A stretch of 7,297 nt of DNA, taken from DTDX01 sp964608455. Lineage in GTDB: Archaea > Thermoproteota > Bathyarchaeia > 40CM-2-53-6 > DTDX01. Where the stretch lies: the NCBI GenBank assembly GCA_964608455.1, contig CAZSNM010000029.1, positions 1 to 7,297 on the forward strand. The letters run 5' to 3'. Each line of letters begins with the position of its first letter. Position 1 is the first letter of the stretch. The position numbers and the translations under genes were made by a program. This document shows, in pieces, positions 1 to 5,957 of the stretch. The notes under the pieces are model-generated. The model was not told the DNA's origin. It searched no databases and was given only the letters and a program-made list of their open reading frames with translations.

Positions 1-176
1 CTTTAAGAAATGAAATGAATGAAAAAGCTAAATCTTTAGAGGATAAAATCTCAAGTTTAAGAAATGAAATGGTTGCTAGATTCGACTCAATAGAAAAAAG
101 GCTTCCGCTTATAGAAAGATTGGCCCTATTAGAAGCAAGAATGGAAAAAATAGAAAAACATATAGGAATCCATTAA
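1..176 (+). CDS. Coiled-coil protein, C-terminal end only (5' truncated by window)
   Basis: This is the last 57 residues of a reading frame that enters from the left edge and stops with TAA at 174-176. The frame has codons starting at position 3. The visible protein is almost entirely charged heptad-like coiled coil: a short motif SLRNEM recurs about 20 residues apart, and the end reads LPLIERLALLEARMEKIEKH. Leucines and isoleucines fall at spacings of 3 and 4, and there is no membrane segment. Archaea encode many small proteins of this build, often with a nuclease-fold or other domain elsewhere in the chain. The gene at 5008-5649 has a similar coil, but here only the coil is visible, so no function can be assigned. 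The coding frame is well supported; what the missing N-terminal part is cannot be said. Confidence 0.75.
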   Translation, partial: LRNEMNEKAKSLEDKISSLRNEMVARFDSIEKRLPLIERLALLEARMEKIEKHIGIH

Positions 177-222
177 AAAGCCACTTATGACTAAAAGCCT
201 ATAAGCAATTTAACTGGCTTTT
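176..222 (+). terminator. Hairpin just after the coiled-coil gene, possible terminator
   Basis: An 8-bp perfect inverted repeat, AAAAGCCA at 176-183 and TGGCTTTT at 215-222, starts at the last base of the preceding stop codon. A nested 5-bp pair, CTTAT (184-188) with ATAAG (201-205), extends the stem. A short T-rich tract follows the right arm. The position and the T tract suggest a 3' end signal, but archaeal termination depends mainly on T runs, so the hairpin may be a transcript-stabilising end rather than a true terminator. Confidence 0.4.
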
Positions 223-316
223 AATTTGTTTAATTAAATCTATTAATTCAAGAAGTAAAGCAAAAAGTTCCAATATGACATTTTAAGGGGGAGGGGATCT
301 CCTATCGCATAAAAGG

Positions 317-502
317 CTAATAGCTTTTTTGATTTTTTATTTGATTTTTAAAGATTAAAATAAAAGAAAGAGAAAAACCGTGCAATAATGCTAAAAAAGC
401 AAGAATGCTGTGGAAAAGCCTAAAAGTTTCTCTAGCAGGTGTATCAAATCCTTCTTCAGTTCCATATAGTTTTTTACTACCTTTAAAGATTTCTTCATCT
501 CC
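317..502 (-). pseudogene. Start-less open frame, possible 3' part of the decayed PaREP1-like gene
   Basis: A 61-codon open frame follows directly after a stop (TAA at 505-503) and ends with TAG at 319-317. It contains no ATG and no plausible start near its beginning, so it is not a gene as it stands. Its first part reads FKGSKKLYGTEEG, which resembles the [AS]SEKLYG/W-type segment that follows the first helices in PaREP1-family proteins. It lies just downstream of the PaREP1-like fragments at 538-749. It is in the same phase as the middle fragment (658-569). The remainder is hydrophobic (about ILAFLALLHGFSLSFILI) and does not look like that family. Reading it as part of the same dead gene is an inference. 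Confidence 0.25.
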
Positions 503-537
503 TTAAAAAGGGGCTTTTCTAATAATGAAGCAAATGT

Positions 538-749
538 TTAAACTTGTCTATAAACTTTTTTTACATCCTCAATATTTCTCCGATAGCTTTGAATGGGTTT
601 CAACTTTTGTTTCTGGATCAAGAGGTTCATTAAGGATTTTTGATAAAGTCTCCAACACTAGCTCCTTCCTCTAAAACTCCAGTTCTTTCAGATTCCTCTT
701 TTAACCTTTTCTCAATCCTCTTAGGTAATACAATCGAAGCCAACAACAT
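538..749 (-). pseudogene. Decayed PaREP1-like gene, broken by two frameshifts
   Basis: Three overlapping minus-strand fragments join into one recognisable protein. Fragment 1 (749-630) starts with ATG and reads SIVLPKRIEKRLKEESERTG, then drifts out of register and stops. Fragment 2, in another frame (658-569), reads VLETLSKILNEPLDPETKVE and then HSKLSEKY before a TGA. Fragment 3, in the third frame (570-538), gives EDVKKVYRQV. Joined, the pattern is a short strand with LPKR, an amphipathic helix, LDPE, then SEKY(L)EDVKKVY. This matches the N-terminal half of PaREP1-family proteins, which are numerous paralogous proteins of thermophilic archaea, some associated with toxin-antitoxin-like functions. 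Two single-position frame changes are needed (near 658-665 and near 570-572). The family call rests on motif memory. Alternatives are a sequencing-error artefact in an intact gene, or an unrelated ribbon-helix-helix-like antitoxin. Confidence 0.55.
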
Positions 750-776
750 TCACTTAACCCTTTTTAACTGAAAACA

Positions 777-790
777 TTTTATAAATTTTT
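777..790 (-). promoter_or_regulatory. Probable TATA box of the PaREP1-like pseudogene
   Basis: On the minus strand this reads AAAAATTTATAAAA, a good archaeal TATA element. It lies about 30-40 nt upstream of the ATG at 749, which would place transcription start near 752-758 and leave a very short leader. The promoter appears intact although the gene behind it is broken. A+T-rich context makes chance matches common. Confidence 0.35.
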
Positions 791-1103
791 ATGAGAAGCC
801 ACAAATAGTGAAAATGCGCTATTTAATGTTTTCCATAATTAAAGTAAATTCCTGCTTTTAAGATGAAATGGAAAAGTGAAACCAATTATATATTAATTTT
901 TATCTCATCAGCGTCTCCACTATAGTTAAAACCATAAGTTACCATGTAAAACGCTCTATGTTTCATCACTTATATTAATCAAATGTGCTTTCGAAGGATG
1001 CGTAGAGAAATTTCTTTAAACACCTTACCCATGAATTAATATAAATCGCTTATGATAAAACCCACGTGAATCAAAAAGTTTAATTATAGATTTTACATGA
1101 AAT
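791..1103. other. Non-coding stretch with no supported feature
   Basis: I see no convincing gene, RNA or repeat here. The longest start-to-stop frame noticed is a 26-codon one on the minus strand (966-886), which lacks a ribosome binding site. The stretch lies downstream of the minus-strand gene ending at 1104, so it should contain that transcript's 3' end, but no strong T run or hairpin stands out. Confidence 0.5.
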
Positions 1104-2351
1104 TTAATACACCCTTTTAAATCTTCTAAAGTTAACTTTTAAAAAATAAATTAATGCTGAAGCAGCTAAAATTGATCTTCCAAAAGTTGGAATTAAAAGG
1201 CTTGAGGACTCTTGAGCTTCAAAAGCTTTAACTATAGCATCCAAGCTTAAAAGCCATTTAGTATAAGGATAAATAAAGAAAAGCGGTGGAATCCACCATA
1301 AAGAAAAATTAAATAAACTTAAACCAACCCAAAACAAAATAAACAAAACCTTATAATTTAACTCGTATTTGTTTTTGTTTAATGTGTAATCTATAATGGC
1401 TAAAGGTGTTACCCAAATAGTGTAATACCTATTCCAATAAGCAAAAGCTGTAAAAGCCAGTAAAATCAGGAAAGCGCAATTTAAAGCAGCTTTTAAATCT
1501 TTTCTCCAAAACTTGAATGTTAAAAAGGCTTGAGCAAAATAAATTAAGCTTACTAAACCTATTGTTATTCGCCAACCCCAACCTGAAATGTTAAAGCCTA
1601 AAAACCATTTAAACTCATGTTGAGCAGCATAAGAAATTAACATGCCATAAAACTCTTGAAAAACATTTAAACCTTTAATTAAAGCGATAAGCAAAAGAAA
1701 AATTAAAATCGTTAATGAAAAACCTAAAATAAAATTAACAAAATTTCTCCAAGCTTTTTTATTAATTAAAACAATCAAATAAAATGGAATTAAAGCTAAA
1801 GGCCAAAACCTTGCGATTGTTCCAATCGTTAATAAAAACCCGCTTAACTTAAACTTTTCCTTAATAAAAAAGTAAAGGCTGGTTATAGCGAAGAAAACGC
1901 TTACAACATCTATTGTTCCATCCATTTCTATAGCAACCGTTAAGTAAGGGTTAAAAAACCAAAGCCAAGCAGCTGTTAAAGCTTCATTTCTTGAAGCATT
2001 AAATTTAACAATTTTATAAACTGCTAAACCTGTTAAACCATCAAAAATAAGCATAGGAAGCTTCATTACAGCCATATAAATAAAGGCTTCAAATGTAGCA
2101 GCGAAAAAACCATGCCTTAAAAAGCTTCCTACAGGCGGGTGAGAAATAGGCATTAAAAGCCAAAACCTAAAAAATAAATTCATCAATAAAGCTGTAAAAA
2201 AATAAGGTGTTAAAGCTGGAAGCCTAAATTTTTCAAAGCTTCCCATATAAGCTATATTTATGAAATCAAAGCTTCTAGGCGTTATTAAAGCTAAAAAACC
2301 CTTAACGATTAAAGCTAAAACAATCAAAAATAAAGTTTTCCGCCTAACCAT
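1104..2351 (-). CDS. Multi-membrane GT-C-like glycosyltransferase (copy A)
   Basis: This 415-residue protein is built of roughly nine to eleven hydrophobic helices, the usual build of GT-C enzymes that use polyprenyl-phosphate sugars on the outer face of the membrane. Features visible in order are a first helix (about 7-24), then a loop with an acidic residue (SFDF, D29), the motif PISHP (68-72), a KLPxLxxD helix (97-104) ending in YKI, and NPY (134-136) followed by E142-M-D-G-T-I-D148. That last motif resembles the WGQ/HGxxD-type loop of PIG-M/DUF2029-like mannosyltransferases. The acceptor and sugar are unknown. It is clearly paralogous to the gene at 3155-4375: the KLP block is identical at 11 of 21 positions and the NPY/EM block at 12 of 25. 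The start is the ATG at 2351, 65 nt after the MNT stop, with no strong ribosome binding site. It may be read through from upstream or have its own weak promoter. Confidence 0.85.
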   Translation of the reverse strand: MVRRKTLFLIVLALIVKGFLALITPRSFDFINIAYMGSFEKFRLPALTPYFFTALLMNLFFRFWLLMPISHPPVGSFLRHGFFAATFEAFIYMAVMKLPMLIFDGLTGLAVYKIVKFNASRNEALTAAWLWFFNPYLTVAIEMDGTIDVVSVFFAITSLYFFIKEKFKLSGFLLTIGTIARFWPLALIPFYLIVLINKKAWRNFVNFILGFSLTILIFLLLIALIKGLNVFQEFYGMLISYAAQHEFKWFLGFNISGWGWRITIGLVSLIYFAQAFLTFKFWRKDLKAALNCAFLILLAFTAFAYWNRYYTIWVTPLAIIDYTLNKNKYELNYKVLFILFWVGLSLFNFSLWWIPPLFFIYPYTKWLLSLDAIVKAFEAQESSSLLIPTFGRSILAASALIYFLKVNFRRFKRVY

Positions 2352-2416
2352 TTTTAAACGCCTTTTAATTTAAGCTTAAAAAAGCTCTCAACTTGTGGAG
2401 CAGCTCAAATAAACGT

Positions 2417-2758
2417 TTACTCATACTTTTTCAGCTCCTTAATTTTAAAATACCATTTCGCTTCTTCTTCATCCGCTAAATGAATTTCAAATGGATGATG
2501 CTGCGGAAGCTTGGAAAACTCCTCTATTTTCATCTTTATCCTCGCTCTTTCAATATTGCTTTTTGGCATGCTTTTAGAAACTATTAACATATCTATATCG
2601 CTTCTGCCAACAGCCTCCCCCTTAGCTATGCTTCCAAATATGTAGATTTGAGCATCAGGCATCAAAGTTTTTATAATCTCTACTATTTTATGCATATATG
2701 TACGCCACTCTTTAATAATCTTCGCCCTTTCAATTAAAATATCAATATATTTCTCCAT
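2417..2758 (-). CDS. MNT-type minimal nucleotidyltransferase, partner of HEPN
   Basis: This is a 113-residue protein of the MNT class (polymerase-beta fold nucleotidyltransferase). The signature is complete: F41-G-S43, then SDID with the metal-binding aspartates D54 and D56, and a third acidic position at E91 in the strand PFEIHLA. An N-terminal helix (about 1-32) precedes the fold. Length and build match the antitoxin half of HEPN/MNT modules. In studied pairs the MNT protein neutralises its HEPN partner by transferring AMP to it. Its start codon lies inside the end of the HEPN gene (17-nt overlap, 2742-2758), so the two are translated together from one message. Order here is HEPN first, MNT second. 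The next gene begins 65 nt further on. The catalytic residues suggest an active enzyme; activity against this HEPN partner is inferred. Confidence 0.9.
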   Translation of the reverse strand: MEKYIDILIERAKIIKEWRTYMHKIVEIIKTLMPDAQIYIFGSIAKGEAVGRSDIDMLIVSKSMPKSNIERARIKMKIEEFSKLPQHHPFEIHLADEEEAKWYFKIKELKKYE

Positions 2759-3152
2759 GCTTTAAAACCTCTTTCGCTATGTTTATTAATGCTTCTGCCT
2801 CCTCCCTTGTGAATTCCCTTACTAAATATCTTGAAGATATATATGAGTCTTCCATCAATCTAACCATCAATTTATTTTCCTCTAAAAACTTTATAAGATT
2901 CTTATATTTAGATAACTTGCTGAGAATTGAAATAAGATATGAAATTGAATGCGTTCTTGGATAATCACCCAACTCTTCTAGTAAAATAGATTCAAGGCAA
3001 AGTTGAACCGCTTGCTCAGAAAGAAAAGATGCTAAATCGTAATCTTCAGCTTTAAAGCTATCTAAGGCTCTATTATAAAAAGCTTTAGCTCTCTTTTTTA
3101 AAATCTTAACTTCATTAATGCTAGACATAAATTTTACCGTTCCATCTTTCAT
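2742..3152 (-). CDS. HEPN-domain protein, partner of MNT
   Basis: This 136-residue all-helical protein has the pattern of the HEPN family (Pfam PF05168 type). It has an N-terminal helix RAKAFYNRALDSF, the helix ASFLSEQAVQLCLESILLEE (41-60), then G62-D-Y-P-R-T-H68 at the start of the next helix, and the C-terminal block SSRYLVREFTREEAE (106-120). HEPN toxins of HEPN/MNT pairs are often RNases with an R-x4-6-H site. Neither histidine here (H68, H132) has an arginine at that spacing, so RNase activity is doubtful and this may belong to the non-catalytic, substrate-binding-like branch. The ATG at 3152 is 2 nt after the stop of the upstream glycosyltransferase and has GTGAAAG overlapping that gene's end. 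This implies a shared transcript and coupled translation. A second ATG at 3128 (residue 9) is a possible alternative start. Confidence 0.88.
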   Translation of the reverse strand: MKDGTVKFMSSINEVKILKKRAKAFYNRALDSFKAEDYDLASFLSEQAVQLCLESILLEELGDYPRTHSISYLISILSKLSKYKNLIKFLEENKLMVRLMEDSYISSRYLVREFTREEAEALINIAKEVLKHGEIY

Positions 3153-3154
3153 AT

Positions 3155-4375
3155 TTAACTTTCACAAAAAATATTTTTAAGCTTAATTAATGAAAATTTA
3201 AAAAGTATTTTTAAAGCGTAAATTAAGCTTAAAACCGCGTATATGCTTCTTAATAAAGGTCCTAAAACCGCTTCTGACGCAATATTTGATTTAAACTTGA
3301 TTAAAGCTAAAGAAGCTTTATGCATCCAATCAGCATAATTATAAATAAAAAAGAAGCTTTGCTCAGTAGTAAACTCAAAATAAACAAACTCTACAAAAAA
3401 AGCTAAAATTAAAACCGCGTAAAAATATTTTTTGTTTTCAGCATAATCTAAAGCTAGAAATGAAGCGAGAATAAGCAAATATTGAGGCCACCAGTTAAAG
3501 AAAGCAAAGTAAGCTAAAAGAAAGCCAAGCAAACCCTTTATAATCAATGCTTCAGCTTTATCGTTTTTCCAGTAATTAAAAATTAAGAAAGCGTAGGCTG
3601 TAGCTGAGGTAACGCTTAAACCAACTCTTGCAGTATATTGACTAAGAAACATTTCTGAAACCTGAAATGTTAAAGGACTATAGTTAAGCAATGTATATGC
3701 AAAGTTTAAACCCGCTTTCTCCAACCAAAAACTATAAAGGAAAATTCCAAATGCAACGCTCAAGGTTAAAGCCATTAACTCCTTTTTTAATCCTTTTTTA
3801 AACATGTAAATTGCTAAAATAGGCGTTGCTAAAATTGAATAAAATTTAAATGCTATTCCAACCATCAAAGGAAAACAACTTAAAAAATTTTTACCCTTTA
3901 AAATAAGCCATATTGAAAGCAAAACAAGAAAAACTAAAACTAAATCATTTGAGCCAATCATTTCAGCTGTTAAAAGCACATAAGGATTAAGCAACCAAAC
4001 CATTAAAGCTGTTAAAGCTTTTGATTCATCAAAAACTTTAGCAATTTTATAAATTAAAACCCCGCATAAAACATCTAAAATTAAAATTGGAAATTTAAAA
4101 AGAAAAATTAAAAGAAAACCCTCAAAGCCTTCTGGAAAAACCTCTAAACGAATTAACCATTTATCTAAAGATGGATGATTAATTGGCAAAGTTAACCAAA
4201 GCTTATAAAGCATATTTTCCAGTTTAACCCAAGGAGCTGCATTCAATTTAGTTTCTTCAAATTTAATCGAGGCTGCTTTAGCTAAAAAAATAAACTCATA
4301 ACTCCAAGCTGTTAAACTTGCTAAAAAAACTTTAATTGCAAAAACTAAACTCGCTATTGCTAAAATCCTTTTCAT
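3155..4375 (-). CDS. Multi-membrane GT-C-like glycosyltransferase (copy B)
   Basis: This 406-residue integral membrane protein is paralogous to the gene at 1104-2351. The same landmarks occur in the same order: a first helix (4-23), a loop with SYEF (E27 where copy A has D29), PINHP (64-68), KFPxLxxD (94-101) followed by YKI, NPY (130-132) and E138-M-I-G-S-N-D144. The conserved acidic residues and HP pair are the best candidates for donor binding and catalysis in a GT-C fold. The change of aspartate to glutamate in loop 1 may mean a different sugar or weaker activity. It probably transfers a sugar from a lipid-phosphate donor to a surface glycan or glycolipid; the substrate is not readable. 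The ATG at 4375 has GATGA about 7 nt upstream. It heads the minus-strand block and is followed after 2 nt by the HEPN gene. Confidence 0.85.
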   Translation of the reverse strand: MKRILAIASLVFAIKVFLASLTAWSYEFIFLAKAASIKFEETKLNAAPWVKLENMLYKLWLTLPINHPSLDKWLIRLEVFPEGFEGFLLIFLFKFPILILDVLCGVLIYKIAKVFDESKALTALMVWLLNPYVLLTAEMIGSNDLVLVFLVLLSIWLILKGKNFLSCFPLMVGIAFKFYSILATPILAIYMFKKGLKKELMALTLSVAFGIFLYSFWLEKAGLNFAYTLLNYSPLTFQVSEMFLSQYTARVGLSVTSATAYAFLIFNYWKNDKAEALIIKGLLGFLLAYFAFFNWWPQYLLILASFLALDYAENKKYFYAVLILAFFVEFVYFEFTTEQSFFFIYNYADWMHKASLALIKFKSNIASEAVLGPLLRSIYAVLSLIYALKILFKFSLIKLKNIFCES

Positions 4376-4768
4376 TAAATTTCATCTCTTAACTGCTCAG
4401 CATATGTAATAATGCTATAGTTTTTTAACGCTTTTTATGCTTTTCTTTTTTGGTTTAAACCTTAAAAAGTTTAAAGGATAGAAATAAAACTCACAAAATT
4501 ATTAAAAAATTCTTTTTTTAATTTTTCATACACCCTTTACTCAAGATAGTTATAGTGAAAACAAGTTTAAACATTGATAAACCTGTTTAAATTATGAAAG
4601 TAAAAGCTTTATTTCAAAATTCTTCAATGCTCATGGTTAACCCATGGTTTTTTGAAAAGAACACCTCCGTAATGCAGCATTTATAGATTTAACATCATGA
4701 ATAATTTTATTTTTTATTTACTTTAACTCTGGGTTAAATGGAGATAAGCAGTAACTCGTTACCTTAAT
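4376..4768. other. Non-coding stretch upstream of the glycosyltransferase block
   Basis: No gene is supported. The right-to-left promoter of the minus-strand block should lie near its left end: on the minus strand, A+T-rich runs at about 4420-4440 (GCATAAAAAGCG and TTAAAAAACTATAG) are TATA candidates at a workable distance from the ATG at 4375, but none is decisive. GGAGGTG on the minus strand near 4665-4671 looks like a ribosome binding site, yet the frames behind it close within 20 codons. These may be scraps of a lost gene. Confidence 0.4.
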
Positions 4769-4885
4769 TTAACTCTTAATCAGTTCATTGAGGTTTTTTT
4801 GGAACCTCTGCTCCCTGCATCTAAAAGGTTTAATATGGCTACAATGCCCTCCATCCATTACTATATTGCATTTTTCGCGTTTCAT
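4769..4885 (-). CDS. Possible 38-residue Cys/His-rich small protein
   Basis: The short minus-strand frame starts with ATG at 4885 and stops with TAA at 4769. A purine-rich GAGGGG ends 5 nt before the ATG and is a good ribosome binding site. The peptide has three cysteines and two histidines (C6, H14, C15, H17, C23) around DGGHCSH and IKPFRCREQ, and ends in a charged helix-like tail QKNLNELIKS. The clustering of C and H in the first 23 residues looks like a small metal-binding knuckle, and the codons are used sensibly. I do not recognise the family. The gene is isolated, 123 nt beyond the end of the nuclease-like gene at 5008, with only a weak TATA-like TTATTAATATT near 4941-4952. It could be a real small protein, the end of a decayed gene, or chance. 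Confidence 0.45.
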   Translation of the reverse strand: MKREKCNIVMDGGHCSHIKPFRCREQRFQKNLNELIKS

Positions 4886-5007
4886 AAGTTCCCCTCATAG
4901 AAAACCAATCTTCTTGAACGGAGAAAGCAGATTTTAGCAGCAATATTAATAACCAAGCAAATGATAATGAATAAACCTATATTCAAATCCATCTATTTTG
5001 AAACTGT

Positions 5008-5649
5008 TTACAACGGCGGTTTTGTAAGGTCCCCCGTAGCTTTTAAAACCCATACTCCCTTTTTCTCAGCTTCTCTTAAAGCTTCTTCGGTTGCTAATGA
5101 AGTATATAAAACGAGTATTTTTCTTGGCCTTAATAAATCAGATCTTTCTTCAACAAGTTTATTAACTGCCTTAACTAATTTTTTAACACCATTCGTCCCT
5201 AGCCTTACGCTTACATCACCAATCACACATATATCTTCAACAGCTCCATAAAGGTTAAGCTCCAAGCCTGGAAGCTCAACTCTCCCAAGCTTTAAGTTAA
5301 TCCCCATTTTGCTTAACCTATCTTCAATAACCTCTCTAGCCTCCTCCTCTATATCAAGCGTAAGCTTTTCTAATGTTCTTTCAACTCTTATCAATCTTTC
5401 ATCCATACTCTTAATTACCGTTAACATCTTGTTGAAGTCCTCTCTAAGCTTGATTTGCTCTTCTCTAAGCTCTTTAAAGTCTTCTCTAAGCTCTTTAAAG
5501 TCTTCTCTAAGCTTGATTTGCTCCTCGCTCAAAGCTTCAAACCTTTTTAAAATTTCCAATAACCCTATTCTACCGGCAACCGCATACCTAAATTCTTCAT
5601 CTTCCTCAAGAAGTTTAAGAAGTGTCTTCTTTAATTCGCTACTTATCAA
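5008..5649 (-). CDS. Coiled-coil protein with PD-(D/E)XK-nuclease-like C-terminal domain (DUF3782 type)
   Basis: This 213-residue soluble protein has three parts. Residues 1-40 form an N-terminal helical segment, 41-108 a strongly charged coiled coil (repeating LREDFKE/EEQIKLREDF heptads), and about 109-213 an alpha/beta domain. That domain has the layout of the archaeal coiled-coil/DUF3782 proteins assigned to the restriction-endonuclease-like fold: an entry helix REVIEDRL, strands LELNLYG and EDICVIGDVSVR (138-149), a long helix, strand KILVLYTS, and the closing WVLKATGDLTKPP. The nuclease motif is degenerate: where (D/E)XK is expected it reads D145-V-S147, and the motif II strand has ELN rather than a clear aspartate. 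It may be a binding rather than a cutting domain. The start is TTG at 5649, the only reasonable one after the upstream stop, with AGGT at 5661-5658. It appears monocistronic. The role is unknown. Confidence 0.8.
   Translation of the reverse strand: MISSELKKTLLKLLEEDEEFRYAVAGRIGLLEILKRFEALSEEQIKLREDFKELREDFKELREEQIKLREDFNKMLTVIKSMDERLIRVERTLEKLTLDIEEEAREVIEDRLSKMGINLKLGRVELPGLELNLYGAVEDICVIGDVSVRLGTNGVKKLVKAVNKLVEERSDLLRPRKILVLYTSLATEEALREAEKKGVWVLKATGDLTKPPL
5435..5523 (-). repeat. In-frame 21-nt tandem repeat encoding coil heptads
   Basis: Two perfect adjacent copies of a 21-nt unit (5461-5481 and 5482-5502, starting ttctctaagctc on the plus strand) are followed by a partial third (5503-5513). 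Flanking them, a 26-nt stretch at 5435-5460 is repeated at 5498-5523 with a single mismatch, exactly 63 nt (three units) apart. The unit is seven codons, so each copy adds one heptad (FKELRED) and leaves the frame intact. EQIKLREDF appears twice, 21 residues apart. Confidence 0.85.
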
Positions 5650-5683
5650 AGTTTTTAACCTAAAATGAAAATTTTCTTACTAA

Positions 5684-5692
5684 CTTTATAAA
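5684..5692 (-). promoter_or_regulatory. TATA box of the coiled-coil/nuclease-like gene
   Basis: The minus strand reads TTTATAAAG here. Transcription would start about 25 nt downstream near 5662, leaving a leader of roughly a dozen bases that just includes the AGGT ribosome binding site (5661-5658) before the TTG at 5649. This agreement supports both the promoter and the unusual start codon. Confidence 0.5.
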
Positions 5693-5957
5693 AAAATTAT
5701 TTTTTAATAAAATTTTCGCTAGAAAACTTGCATTTTTATAAATATAACAATGCCAAAGCTTAAATTTTAAGGTTTATATTGCTTTAACTATGAAAGTAGC
5801 TTAACATATTAAGAATAGGAACTTTTTTTAATGAAATTTAAATAGCAGCAAACGTTAAACTCCTTAAAAATACGAATTAGCCTAAATTTCCTAAACCATA
5901 AATCATGCATGAATATTTCATACAATTTTTTAAAGCTTAAGATTTTGTGTGTTTTCT
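5693..5957. other. Divergent intergenic region, nothing further recognised
   Basis: This stretch separates the minus-strand coiled-coil gene from the plus-strand transporter, in a gene-free interval of about 375 bases. Apart from the two promoters described separately I see no open frame above about 15 codons and no tRNA-like or repeat structure. The only palindrome noted is catgcatg near 5906-5913, which is short enough to be chance. Confidence 0.5.

Noticed and set aside
886..966. Minus-strand 26-codon frame MKHRAFYMVTYGF...
   Set aside because: It is very short, begins right after a stop with no properly spaced ribosome binding site, and shows no known motif.
905..975. C/D-box-like small RNA on the minus strand (GTGATGA ... 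CTGATGA)
   Set aside because: A C box match exists, but no D'/C' pair lies at the right spacing and the flanks do not form a terminal stem.
2779..2964. Plus-strand 61-codon frame inside the HEPN gene
   Set aside because: It is antisense to a well-supported HEPN gene and lacks any family signal or ribosome binding site.
4630..4646. Palindrome GGTTAACC in catggttaacccatgg
   Set aside because: The perfect symmetry is only 8 bp and does not extend into the flanks, so it is not strong enough for an operator or insertion-site claim.
4613..4720. Possible transposase remnant on the minus strand (frame with HDVKSINAALRR)
   Set aside because: A faint resemblance over about a dozen residues; the frame is closed on both sides within some 25 codons and no terminal repeats are visible.
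4961..5251. Plus-strand frame opposite the nuclease-like domain
   Set aside because: It is the shadow of the real minus-strand gene, with no ribosome binding site and no recognisable motif.
5309..5668. Long plus-strand frame rich in Ser and Leu opposite the coiled-coil gene
   Set aside because: Its low-complexity composition is the mirror of the Glu/Lys/Leu heptads on the minus strand, it has no family pattern, and the minus-strand protein has recognisable domains.
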